Positions 29,937 through 41,200 of a stretch of 64,000 nt of DNA are shown one piece after another. The translations under genes and the position numbers were made by a program. A model generated the notes under the pieces. That model was not told the origin of the DNA. It saw only the letters and a list, made by a program, of their open reading frames with translations, and searched no databases. Each line of letters begins with the position of its first letter. The stretch's first letter is position 1. Source of the DNA: Symbiodinium sp. CCMP2592 (lineage: Eukaryota > Sar > Dinophyceae > Suessiales > Symbiodiniaceae); the NCBI GenBank assembly GCA_905221615.1, contig CAJNDT010004557.1, positions 1,607,001 through 1,671,000 on the forward strand. Reading direction: 5' to 3'.

Positions 29937-30348
29937 TGTTAAATCCTTATAATAGCCCTTATACTAGCCCTTATATGTAGTAGTGCTTATAGTGTTGGAA
30001 ACCCTCCGGACCTTGGGGTTGTGAGGCGCTTGGTTCGTCCGGGACACGGACGCTCCGGATGCGACGGGCACGGCTGGAAGCCGGGCCGTCAGGGAGAGTC
30101 CATGGAAAGGTTTGGGCTTGCTTGACTTGAAAAGCAGAATCACAAGAAGCCCTATGCTCTTTAGGTTTGGGTTTGCTGGACTTGAAAGACAGAGCCAAAA
30201 AGCAGAACCACAGTAAGCCCTAAACTCTTGTCCAGCGACCTTGAACAGCTGCCGGAGGCCGGCCTCCGGACTTTCTTGCACTCGCATCGCCACAGCCGAT
30301 ACCGACAGATATGCAAGATTACAGCCTGAGGTCTACATATGTACATGC
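29937..30348. other. Unannotated DNA
   Basis: Minus-strand frames (29964-30293 and overlapping ones) are open, but overlap each other in different frames and show no motif. Confidence 0.3.
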
Positions 30349-30509
30349 TTTCCCTCTATCTACTTTTTCGGTTTGTTTATCTATCTATCTACCTATCTAA
30401 CTTGTGTATAGGGCACAGGTGCTTCATGTCTTTATAACATGTGCAAATGTATGTTAGTATGTATGCATGCTTGTATGTATATATACGGATATGCACATAC
30501 ACACACATC

Positions 30510-30548
<39 letters not shown>

Positions 30549-30745
30549 GTACTTATCTGTGTTTATGCGAGAGAGTGTTTTCTTGCATGCATGCATACAT
30601 GCATTCACGCATACGTACATACACACGTGTGTGTGTGTGTGCGTGTTGTGTGCGCATGCAAATACACCCATACAGGGTATACGTCCGTACAGACATGCAT
30701 GCACATATACATTGCAGTACATACATGCGCGAATACATGCTACAT
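30349..30745. repeat. Low-complexity ATAC/ATGC/AC/AT block
   Basis: Mixed ATCT, ATGC, ACAC, AT (30524-30549), GT and ATAC words. The open frames on both strands are repeat translations. Confidence 0.85.
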
Positions 30746-30748
30746 AGG

Positions 30749-30838
30749 AGCCTTGCCTGCCTCGTGCGAGTGTGAGCGTCGAAACGCGAAGCCCTAAGCC
30801 CTGGATTGTCCGAGTGTGAGCGCCGAAACCCTAAACCC
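30749..30838 (+). repeat. Two copies of the dispersed CGAGTGTGAGCGCCGAAAC motif
   Basis: GTGCGAGTGTGAGCGTCGAA then ACG, and GTCCGAGTGTGAGCGCCGAA then ACCCTAAACCC. The second is the clearest example of the motif joined directly to telomere-like words. Confidence 0.8.
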
Positions 30839-30942
30839 TATAAAGCCCAGCTCCAGCTGAACGCAGCGGAGGTGCGCACTTCCAAACGATTTTGCAGGCG
30901 GAGAAGGCCAGGTCTCTACTCCACGGGTCTCTTTCAGGGTTT

Positions 30943-31056
30943 ACCTATAGTCTCCATTGTAGTTCGATTTTTTGGTTACCCAATTTTATGGTTAGGATCC
31001 TACAATATAGAGATTCTGGTTAACCAAAAAAAGGAACTACAATGGATACTATAGGT
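30943..31056. mobile_element. Family A MITE-like element, copy 2
   Basis: ACCTATAGTCTCCATTGTAG then TTCG at the left; GGAACTACAATGGATACTAT then AGGT at the right. Inner TTTTTTGGTTACC and GGTTAACCAAAAAAA extend the inverted repeat. AGGGTTT lies on both sides. Confidence 0.85.
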
Positions 31057-31143
31057 AGGGTTTGAGGGTTTAGGGGCAGAGGCTTGGCAGGCTGGATGCA
31101 AAAGGGTTTAGGGGTTTCGACCAGGCCTGACGCTTCGAGTGCC

Positions 31144-31209
<66 letters not shown>

Positions 31210-31210
31210 T
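31144..31210. repeat. GA microsatellite
   Basis: GA repeats with CAGA interruptions. Confidence 0.9.
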
Positions 31211-31254
31211 GAGGGTGTAAGGTTGGGGGGTTCAGATCCCAAGTCTAGAATGAA

Positions 31255-31374
31255 GGGGCCTTAAATCATTAGAGTAGGGTTTGGGGTTTGTTATATTAGA
31301 CTAGGTTTTGGGGGTATGTTATACTGTAAGTATAATAAGGAACTCAAAAACCTTATTCTAATGATTAAGGCTCG
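31255..31374. repeat. Family E TIR element
   Basis: GGGGCCTTAAATCATTAGAG then TAGGG at the left; CCTTATTCTAATGATTAAGG then CT at the right. The core carries TATGTTATACTGTAAGTATA. Confidence 0.7.
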
Positions 31375-31445
31375 TTAGACGTCTTAAAGTTCCCCGAAAG
31401 TACGGAGTTGGCTGTGGGGTTGGGGTGACTTGGGTTTAGTGATGC

Positions 31446-31541
31446 TGGGACCCTTAATGGGGACCCCTACCCAATAATGGGGCTATATAATGGGTATATA
31501 ATAGCTAATTAAGGGTATATACCCAGGGGTGCCTTTGGGTC
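31446..31541. repeat. Family D short TIR element, copy 3
   Basis: GGGACCCTTAATGGGGACCC then CTACCCAATAATGGGG at the left, then GGGTATATAATAGCTA and AAGGGTATATACCCAGGGGT. Shorter than copies 1 and 2 and without the outermost AAGGGG ends. Confidence 0.7.
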
Positions 31542-31721
31542 CTAGTTTGATTTGAGGCTCGGATTATTATGTAGCGTTCCCGAATACCGGAGCCAGGTGA
31601 ACACCAGGCTTGAGCTGAAACCCCGAGGTCAGGAAGCACCCAACGAGTACTGAACCGATGCAACCTGGCAGGGGTTCTCAACTCTGACAAACGGAGCCTT
31701 TTTAAAACAGACTTCGCTCGC

Positions 31722-31730
31722 GGCTCTCCC

Positions 31731-31817
<87 letters not shown>
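31722..31817. repeat. TC microsatellite
   Basis: More than 40 uninterrupted TC units, ending in a short AT run. Confidence 0.95.
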
Positions 31818-31819
<2 letters not shown>

Positions 31820-32135
31820 ATATATATATATGTATATAAATACATATATATAAGTATGCATAACAAGTATAACATCATCACACAAGCTTTACTGATATCT
31901 TCCAAATCCGCGTAAATGTCCGTGGCCGTAAAGTAAAGAACCCCATTGCTGCCGTTATCAAAACCCCAATAGAAGCCTTGATCAAGCCCCCTAAGCTTCC
32001 TTATCAGCCCCAAACGCTAGCGCTTAAGCCCCACCCGAAGCCCTAAACTCTAAACTCTTAAAGCATCCTAAAGCTCTAAACTCAAAATCCGCAAAACTCC
32101 AAGCTCTAAACTCTACGCTCCTGACTTTGCCGAAG

Positions 32136-32309
32136 GTTCGCATCAGTCTCACGAAACAGGTGGAGGAGGCCGAGAAGCGCTACAAGGCAAAGCAGCTGAC
32201 CCGTACTCCAGGGGCCTTGTTGGCGGTTGTTCAGTTTAAACCAGAAGACCATGCCAAATCGTGCCGGTATTTGTGGGTTTCGTGTCAAATGTGGATCCTC
32301 GCAAGATAA
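32136..32309 (+). CDS. Exon-like island, coiled-coil-like
   Basis: After TTGCCGAAG (possible acceptor AG/G) the frame reads VRISLTKQVEEAEKRYKAKQ then LTRTPGALLAVVQ and stays open to 32309. The charged, heptad-like first half looks like genuine protein; the tail after about 32238 is less convincing and may be intron. Product unknown; possibly part of the same + strand gene as the islands at 24.9-28.0 kb. Confidence 0.4.
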   Translation, partial: VRISLTKQVEEAEKRYKAKQLTRTPGALLAVVQFKPEDHAKSCRYLWVSCQMWILAR

Positions 32310-32427
32310 GCCTTGTTCCTTAAGGACAGTCTTATCCTACTTGATAGACGAGGGTTCATGAGTCAGGCGCTCAATATCGGAGACTGCATAGTCGAATCAT
32401 CATCAACTTGATTCCTGAGTGTTCCCT

Positions 32428-32537
32428 CCCCTAAGGGTCCAAAGCACCCAACAATAAGGTACTAAGGTTTCGGATAGTAGTTATGTAGGTTACTATTTGG
32501 GAGAGTATATGATTATTAGGTACTTGGACCCTTGGGG
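32428..32537. repeat. Family I short TIR element, copy 3 (diverged)
   Basis: CCCCTAAGGGTCCAAAGCAC at the left; TAGGTACTTGGACCCTTGGG then G at the right. Confidence 0.6.
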
Positions 32538-32659
32538 CTCGAGAATGCGCCAACAGAATATGAGCCGCGGCTCGCCAGCATGATCGGCATTTGCAATTGG
32601 AGCTTCTGAGCATGGGAGGGGTATGAAGGGCGTATAGGGCCACTCAAAAGTCCCCTGTA

Positions 32660-33065
32660 GTCAGCTGGGGAGGTGGCAAGAATAAACCTTATATAAGCCC
32701 TATCAACCCTAAACTGGAAAACCCTAAAACTTATAAGCCCTAAAACCTTTAAACCTTAACCCCTCTATGTGGAGCCTTGCCTGCCTGTGCGCGTGCGAGC
32801 GTCGAAAACCTATAAACCCTAAAAACCTTTTTACCCTAAACCTTAACCCCTAAAACCCTGTAAACCTATAAACCCTAAACCTTGGGTGCGGCCCCCACTC
32901 AGTAATAGTTGAATAATATTCATAATATAGATATACTAGGACCTTAATAGTAGCCCTATCATAGACTCTTACTGTATGGGGGCAGTGCCGAACGTTAAAC
33001 CCGAAACCCGAAACCCTAAACCCCAAAACCCTAAACCCTAAACCCTAAACCCCAAACCCTACCTG
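32660..33065. repeat. CCCTAAA-rich tract with one dispersed-motif copy
   Basis: Degenerate CCCTAAA/CCTATAAA words throughout, densest at 32690-32890 and 32998-33062. The motif variant GTGCGCGTGCGAGCGTCGAA is at about 32788. Confidence 0.75.
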
Positions 33066-33287
33066 CCTGTTTGCCTTTCTGAAGCTTCGAGGCTCAGCGC
33101 TGGGATGCTCTGAAAAGCGCAATGGACAGGTGCCCGAGGGCGCCCTTAGGAGCTATTTCAGGGGCCTAATAATTATGGGGTTCCTTCAAAGGGATTTGGG
33201 GTTTATGGTTTAGGGTCTATTTCAGCCCGGAGCGAGTCAGCTGTCCTGGCGTGACGGTGCAAGCCAGTTGCAAACGGGCTTATTTCA

Positions 33288-33494
33288 GGGCCTTAATAAT
33301 TATAGGGTTCCTTTCAAGGGAGCCTTAAAGGGTTCCTTTAAAGGGAGCCTTAAAGGGTTCTATGAGGGATCTATAATACGATTCTATCATACAAGGGCCA
33401 TAGTACTTACCTGTAGTATTTTGGGCGGTTCTTTATTACAACTAGTTGTTATAGTATAAAGAGCCCCAAAACCCTATTGTAATTATTAAGGCCA
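33288..33494. repeat. Family E TIR element (LINE insertion at its right end)
   Basis: GGGCCTTAATAATTATAGGG then TTCC at the left; AACCCTATTGTAATTATTAA then GGCC at the right. The core has two AAAGGGAGCCTTAAAGGGTT units. The LINE's target duplication begins inside its terminal AAGGCC. Confidence 0.65.
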
Positions 33495-33501
33495 CTACAG
33501 A
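33488..33501. repeat. Left target-site duplication of the LINE
   Basis: AAGGCCACTACAGA, identical to 46937-46950 at the other end of the element. Confidence 0.85.
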
Positions 33502-33726
33502 GGGTTCAAATTGCCCAGCAGCGGAGCTGTAGGGAACATTGTGACCCCAGCACCAACAGTGTGCGCTATCATACTGGCTTCACCGTCGTGGCACCGCAGG
33601 CTGCGAAAACGTCGTTCACAAGCTCGAGCCTGTCTTCGACAAGGCCTACACCTTTCAAGAGGACGACGTGCCCGGCTAGCCAGGCACCACGCCACCGGGC
33701 CTTTACAAAGACAGAAGCTTGCAGAC

Positions 33727-34932
33727 ATGGGGAAGGCAGGAAAGTATCCCAGGCATTCCGGATATTATCACGACCAAGATTGGTCCGAACAGCCGTGGTC
33801 TGCTTCACCCTCGCAACCCTTGTGGCCGGGTGCTCGTCGCACTTGGGAGAATCGACAACCACAGCGACCCGAAGGTTACCGATTTCCGGCCTACGATGCC
33901 GGCACACAGCCTCAGAAGCCAGAACACATTTCAGTTGTGGAGGAGAAGCACTATCCGACCTCCACCCGACCCACACTTGTCGCCGTAGTGCAGAAGGCCG
34001 TGAATGCGGCACGCAAAGTCGATGCCAAAGTGGAGCGTCTCAAGAAAGATCAGCGGGACAAACAAGGAAAGTGGAATCATTTCGAGTTGGAAATGAAGAA
34101 GGCTTTCACAAAAGAGCGTCGCCGTTTCGAGAAGGAGCAAGACAGGCTCGCCGACGAATTGGCCGCAGCCCTGGTGGAACAGGAGGACTCTCAGCGCTTA
34201 ATGCAGCATGCTGCGGCAAGCTTGGCGGACAGGACGTCGACTGCTGCTATGGAAGTCGACGAAGCCCTATGGGACGATCTCTTCAAGGACACTCCGGCTC
34301 CAGCACCCACCGAGATCGCCCGACTCGCTCAAGAGCTTCGAGAAGTGATCGATGGGCGTGCAGCAGCGGCTGGTGCCGCAGCCAGGCCGACGACCCCTAT
34401 GAGATCTACCACTACTACCCCGAGGACTCCCCCAGGAGGCGATCACAGGCGTGTCAAAGAACCGACCATTGCAGAGCCTACTCTGATAGGGCCTTCGGTT
34501 CCGCGGGACAACCAAGCCCCTGCAGATACTACCAGACAGGACGAGCCATCTCCGAAGACGACATCGACCGGCCGCCCCGAGGCAGCCGAGACAGGCGAGG
34601 CCAGAGCTCCCAGACACAAGGCTGCCCGCACCCAGGACGAAGGTCACCTGGGACCTCGACAGCCGGTCAAAGCCTTACCCAAGGGCGTGGTTCACACCCC
34701 CTCACCACATCGCTCGACATTCGCAGACAAGGTGGAAGCCAAGCGTGCCAGATTGCTAGAACAGACCCGCCGTACTCATGCAGATGGCGATGCACATCCG
34801 ACAGGTGGCGATGTGGGCCCTACAAATGTGGCCGGAGCCCGCCCGCCACATTTTGTCAGCGACGACGAGGACAATCACGACTCCTCCGGGAGCCAGGAGC
34901 CGGCCGATTCACATCTTGCTGGCATGGAGTAG
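33727..34932 (+). CDS. LINE ORF1, coiled-coil protein
   Basis: 401 codons if translated from the ATG at 33727 (MGKAGKYPRHSGYYHDQDW); the frame is open from an ATG at 33511, but the first 72 codons are Arg-rich and look like leader. Residues about 95-162 are strongly charged and helical (KVDAKVERLKKDQRDKQGKW, then KKAFTKERRRFEKEQDRLAD), a likely coiled coil. The C-terminal half is rich in Pro, Thr, Ala and charged residues and looks disordered. No CCHC zinc knuckle or RRM is visible. By analogy with LINE ORF1 proteins it may bind the element RNA; that is inference. It ends GSQEPADSHLAGME, 12 nt upstream of no obvious ORF2 start, so the ORF2 expression mechanism is unresolved. Confidence 0.75.
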   Translation: MGKAGKYPRHSGYYHDQDWSEQPWSASPSQPLWPGARRTWENRQPQRPEGYRFPAYDAGTQPQKPEHISVVEEKHYPTSTRPTLVAVVQKAVNAARKVDAKVERLKKDQRDKQGKWNHFELEMKKAFTKERRRFEKEQDRLADELAAALVEQEDSQRLMQHAAASLADRTSTAAMEVDEALWDDLFKDTPAPAPTEIARLAQELREVIDGRAAAAGAAARPTTPMRSTTTTPRTPPGGDHRRVKEPTIAEPTLIGPSVPRDNQAPADTTRQDEPSPKTTSTGRPEAAETGEARAPRHKAARTQDEGHLGPRQPVKALPKGVVHTPSPHRSTFADKVEAKRARLLEQTRRTHADGDAHPTGGDVGPTNVAGARPPHFVSDDEDNHDSSGSQEPADSHLAGME

Positions 34933-35246
34933 AGACTACCAAGCGGGGCGGCAATGTTTCTACTGGATCGCCTCGCACGACGCCCTTGTGGCCTCAGATT
35001 CCAACAACATGGGACTCTGACGTGGCTGTGCTGATCATTGATCACTGTTCCGAAGTTCCTCTGTGGTCAGGTGTGAGTAGCAGGTTCAAGCGGCCTTCAG
35101 CCACAGGGACAGCCTCGATTGGGTGTCGATGGTTCTCCCTTGGTTGTCAGTACTGCTGGGATCAATGCACCACACCCTTCCCAGAGGGTACTTGGAACGG
35201 TGAACATCGTCAGTACGAGCTTGTGATTGAGAGGCTGGTGAGGCCA

Positions 35247-38200
35247 ATGAGCCTAGTTTCCTCCTGTACAGGTTGCTGTCCGTTCGAGGAGCCCCTACCA
35301 GACACCCCTTCTTTCATAGGAGCTTTTGCCTGGAGGCCATCCTGGGATTGGTATGGTCCTGTAGGCATTTGCTCCTTTTCTTCCTCGCGAGTGCCTTCGC
35401 AGCAATGGGCTTTTGCTGTCGAGGGACCTCCTTCGCCTCATGGAGCTTGCTCTGGCTCTGCTCCATTCTTTTCCGCAACCTCCTTGTGTCGAGTGCCTAA
35501 CAGACGTATCGGTGGCTCAGGGACGTCAACCGACACTGAGGTTTTTGTGTACGATTCGCCAACCATACCAGAAGCCATACTTAGCCTCCTCACTGCCTTG
35601 GTGTGCCCTCTTGGGCGCACCTTCTGTGTTGTCATTGCCTGTATGCTGTGCCAGCTTCTTTCTGCAGGGGCCTCGCGTCGACGGTCCGCGGCTTTCACTG
35701 TGCACGCATATGACACATGTGCGAATCCGGGTCTGATCGTTTCTGCTCTTGCCAATGTGGCTTCATTGCATTCTCCCTGTCTGCGATGGACTTCCACCTC
35801 CAGGCACCGCCATTTCAGACTTGATAGACGTAAGCCTTCGGTCATCCCTGGCCATCTCAGGTTTTGGCTTCGGTTGCTTGCTGTATTCAGCATGCCTCAC
35901 CAACTTTGGGCCGCTCCACCCCACGTCCATAGGGTTTTGTTAGAAGCTCAACAGGTTGAGGACCGCCAACCAGATGACCTTGCCGGCTGTGCCAGTGCTT
36001 CTTCGCATAGCCGCCTCCTTGTTGAGACTGATGAGGACATCCTTCCGGTTGCGTCTCTGGACTTTCAGCGCGAGCACTATGATCTGCTTGACTGGATTGG
36101 GATATATGTTCATGTCCCTCATTACTGCTCATACAGTTTTGGTGTCAGACACCCGCCGTCTCAAGGCCTCGTTGGTCTTGTCTGCAAAATCCGACGGCAC
36201 ATAATGACGGAGCTTCCGTGGGCCACTGCACTGTTTCCAGTTTCTCCCCCACGTCATCTCGGCTACCCAGAGTTTGTCGCATGTTCGACATACCTGACAG
36301 ATCGAGGCATCGTGCCTGTGATAGTTGACTTGACGCATGTCGGGGGGAATTATTTCTCCGATGTCTGGAATCCAGCTGACACATCTGAGACCCTCTTACA
36401 ATACTATGCGGGTGAGTTCAACTGCGATCTTGATCAGGTCCGTGTCTACATTGGAGCCTCCCGTGCCCCATTATCTTCGCAGGATGAGTTGCAGGTTCAC
36501 CCTGGGGACACTGTTCTTGTTTTGCGAATGGATGTTCCAGCTCCAGTTTCCCCTCAAGCTGTCGAGCCCGCCTCTGCAGCAGGCTTTCGCGGTGATTTGG
36601 ACGATATGCCTGCCCTTCCCACTATGCCTTCCACGGCAGTTTGGTTTCGCCAACACATGCATGCCTTTTGTCATGCATATCATCCGGGTCCAGACATTTG
36701 GGGGGCCCTGAGTGAACGCTTTGGGCTGCATGATGCATCTGACCATCTACTCAGCACTCATGCCATCCGGTGCCTCAACTTGTATGGTTTGCACTGTGCC
36801 TCGGTCTGTGCTGTCTTTGAGTCCAATGTTCGGCCACACCTGGAGGAACAAGCTCCCCTGCCACCAGTCGCATGGCATTGCTTGTGCGACCTTAGACCCT
36901 TAGGATTGCTTCCTACGGTTCTTAGTCTACCTCTGCATGCCTGTGACTTGCCACAGCTTGTGCACCTTCTGGACCTCCCTTCTGCTGAAGGCTGGTCTTT
37001 TGAGATCACCGACACTGGCCAGCCAGCAGATGGTGCACTGCAGCTGCCGGTCCTTGTCGTCATCCCACGCCAAAGTGATCAACACTCCACTGTTATCACC
37101 AGCCATCAAGGCCCTGCCGCCGTCTTGCAACACGGCTCTGCATTCTTTGCTCCTGCTTGTGTCAGCACCCCAGCTACTCCTCAGATGTTGCGCCGGCCAG
37201 ACACTGGCGATTCTTCCGAGGCACAGTCTTCTGATGCCGACACCAGTGAAAACGAACGTCAACAAAACCTCATCGAGGCTCAGGTTTTAGTTCTCGGCTT
37301 AGATAAGACCCCTCAGGTTGTTGATGTGGAACTTGAAGCTCCAGCCACCGTGTCAGCACTTGTCCGAGCTGTTGAGGAAGAACTTCCAGGCGATTACTAT
37401 CTGCAATATCCTAACCTCGTTGAGGTTCTGCACCAGCCCTCCGACCAATGGGCCACACTTATCGCGCTGCCGTGCTGGACCCAAGCTGCCTCACTCGTGC
37501 TTTTTGACTTGCAAGGTATTGATGGACGGCTCTTCTTGATCGAATGCCCAGCCGCCGTCTCTGCGGCCCGTCTTTGCGAACTCGCAGGCCTGCCTGCAAA
37601 TGGTGGGATCTCTATCTACGCAAATGGTAGCCGGCAGCCCATGACACCACATTGTGTCTTGCAAGTCGTTTCGCATGACTGTGTTACATTCGTGCCAGTC
37701 ACGGCGCCCATTCCCCGAACTCACCAGCTCGCTGACATGCTTACGACCCCACATCGTTGGTATATGGACGTCACTGTTCCACGGGGGCCGGGTGGGATTC
37801 GAGGCCCGTACATTTGCATTGTACTCGAAGCTGGCAGTAGACTGTACCATATTAGCTCCCGCACCAACAGACATTATCTCGAAGATCTTGCTGCGGAGTA
37901 CGAGACACCCCTGCACTGGACTACCGTACAAATCGTCCAACCGCAGGTCTGCGATGCCTGCTGTCAAGGTTTCCGGTGCCGAGGGGTCGTGCTACTTAGT
38001 ACTGAATTGCCCAATGTGCCTGTACCACCTGGTGTGCCTAATCCTGGTACTTTTGTCGTGGCCTTGGATTGCCGGCCCATTTTCCAAGGGTGGCAACAGC
38101 ACCTTGCACAAAATTGGAGGTGTTCCCATGTTCACCTGGTGCAGCTCTACAGTACTTTTGCCCCTGACCAATTTCAGGTCCAAATAGATGGCGCGCCCCT

Positions 38201-41200
38201 CTCCGATGATGGTGCCGACCTTATCGTTGAGAAGGGGCAGGTTCTGTTGATTCAGTGGGTTCCAGTCACGCCAGCTTCACACCTTGGTCCAGATGATTTG
38301 CTACCGGAGGTTAGACTCACACCCACTTCTTCCGGCGACCATCACTCTCGACCAAGAGGTGATGAGGATTCTGGTTCGGACCCTGATGCCAGTCGCAGCA
38401 GATCTCCACGTGGGAGTCGAGCCACCCACAGTCTCTCTGGAGACCGCAACCCTCGCCGGCAGGCTGATGACGAAGCGGAGGCAGCACTTGATGTCAGCCA
38501 CAGCAGGTCACATAGGGGGAACGGCGCTACCCACTGTAGCGGCCCTTCTGTCAGCAACCTTGCTGGTGTTGTTGCACTTGCATTGCCAGGGCCAGCTGCT
38601 GCCTGTTCCGTAACTCACAGCTGTCAGTTATCCATCTCTGGGAGCGACTTTTGGTTGTTTGGAATCACCTGCCTAGTGACCCTTGGGACCCTCGCTATCG
38701 CTTTCCAACTGTTCAGGGCGGTCGGTTATTATGTTGACCCAGGGCGAGTCACCCCTCGAGCAGTCTGCAAGCGTCTTTCCAACTTTCCTCGGCCGCCATG
38801 CCTTACCTCCAAGCTACTTACAGAACCCACCAGTTCTGACTTCCGTGATCGTGAGGCACTTCGTTCACTTAGGCAAGCCTTTGCCAATTTGGATCAGCCT
38901 TGGCGATATTTCTCCAATGACGGTGAACCCTCACCTCACTTGGACGGTTCATCTGATGGACGTCCTTCAGATGCAGAATCCATTGCATGGGCGACGGCAT
39001 TGGTTCTGGCACCAGGATATTCGCCGGAAGTCTTAACTGTTGCATTACAGTTTCCTTTGACACTGCCTGAGGCCGAGGTGCTCTTTCAGCAGGATCGTGC
39101 ACCAGCACAGGCTGCTGCCTTCCCATATCTGTGTCCAGCCACGCCGCAAACCGTTGATGGTGCCGGGGTTTACACTGCAATGCCTCATTGGGATCCAGAC
39201 CTCAGAGTTGTAGCGATCGATGCCACTCGCTATGACGGCCGTCTGTTTTCCACAGTTGCGCCGGCCTATCTAGACCTGCAGACGGCCTTGCACCTCCTCA
39301 GTCTTACGCCTGCCGACGAGGTTGACATCTACCTATCTGACTCTCCTGCTCCACTGAGGCAGGGATTTCCAGCCCATGTCGTCGCAGGTCATACGCTGCT
39401 CGTAGTGCCTGCTGTGGTTCGTCCTCAGCTCCACCGACAGCTTGGCCTCATGCTACAACAACCCAGCGCTTGGGCACAGGACTTTTTGCTGCCTCCGGCC
39501 GAACAAGATACTTACTGTGTGGTTGCACAACATCAACTGGTGCTTCATCAATTCACCGGTAATGACCCTACACGGTTTCGACAGCAGCTTTCTGCTGCCT
39601 TGCAAATCAGGGCCCGTGACCTTGCCCTTTTCCCTGCTAGGCCTCGTGTGACTAATGCTGTTATAGATGGTTTTGTCTGCCGAGCGGTTGTTGCTGCCGC
39701 TGAAGTCAGCATCCATAATCGCAGCGAGCAGGCTTTCACCATCTTGCTTGATTGTCGACCGCTTTTGCAAGGCTGGCGGACTTATGATGTCCTCGACGGC
39801 CACCTGCCTCTTGAGCATCTCCGTACATCTGTGGAACATCTTGCCCCACCAGGCCGCCGACTCTTTTTCCCAGATTTCGTTGAGGAGCGTCCTTTTGTTC
39901 GCATTCCTCAAGGCACAGTTCTGACGATTGCTGTTGCTCTCGATAGGATACCCGACGTTGAACAGCCAACTGCACTCCCGACTGTGTTGCCAGCTTTTGT
40001 CCTTGCTCCGCGTCAGGGCACAGCTGTTCCATCAGAGGCGCTCACAGGACACGCGCCCAGCACAGGAACCTCCGCTGGACTTGCTGTCGGTACTGACCCG
40101 GCACTCGGCAGTGGTTCGTCCGCAAGTTCTTCTGAACCGATAGCTGGCGCACCAGCAGACGAAGGCGGTCCTTCCGTCAGTCCCCCCTCATATGTAACGG
40201 GCGCTTTCTATTTGCTTGCAGTTGATCGGGTTCCTGAGCTACATGTGGTCCGATTTTCTCCGCCACAAACTGTCCATCAGGCCCTGGCCAGGGTATCTGC
40301 CATGCGCTTGCCTCTTGCGCGTCGACGCTATCCAAGGCTGATTCCAGTCTGCCCACAGCCGAGGACCGGGTACGCCACTCTTCTTGTTGCACCTGTATGG
40401 AATGCTCCAAACGTTGTTGTGTGCGTTGACTCTCGCGTCGATGACAGGCTTTTTGCGATTGATCTGCCGCCTCACATCAGCCGACACACACTGCTTCGCA
40501 TAGCCGGATTCGCGGATGATGCCCCTCTCCAAATCTTTTTCCGCGACGTGCCATGGCCACTTGCTGATGGGGTCAATGTCACCGCCCAATTTGGTGATCT
40601 GTTTCGCATTTTGCCTCGGGCTAGTGATCCGCCGCCTCCCCTTTCCCTCGCCCGCATGCTTGAGGGAACCCAGGGCTGGTCTTCCGACTCTGTTTTCCCC
40701 AACCCGATCCTCGATATCGTATGGGTGCTTTCGGATCTCAGAGCCTTCTCATACCAAGTCCTTCCTGACCGGCACCACTACATTCGCCAAGATTTGTCTG
40801 TGGTGTTGCAGTGTCCACCGGCAACTCTGATGTTGCGACCTGCCACGCCCACTATCATCGATCACGCACACCGCGGCACCACCACACGTGCCGTCTTGGT
40901 TGCACACTGCCTTGATGCTGGGCTCCACCTTCAGACCCCTAGGCCCCCCTATGTGGTTCTAGATCTTCGGCCCCTCCTACTTGGGTTTGATTGGACTGAA
41001 GCGCCAGATGGCATGCTCGATGCCCGCACCCTTCGCCAACGGTTTGGCGTGAGATGCCCAGTTGGCTTTGTGCTTGGGTATACCGCCGCAGCAGGAGTTT
41101 CTCTTCCGCTTGTTGATTCATTTGCGGTACAGGATGGCGATGTCGTTTCCTTGGAATATCTCACTCACGCCGAAGCACGCGAGGCTGCGCACCATCCAAC

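Noticed and set aside
33561-34932. First 457 codons of the long LINE frame as real ORF2 N-terminus
   Set aside because: The Arg/Ser/Pro-rich translation is typical of an off-frame reading of ORF1, which has the better composition here (charged coiled coil). I therefore start ORF2 later.
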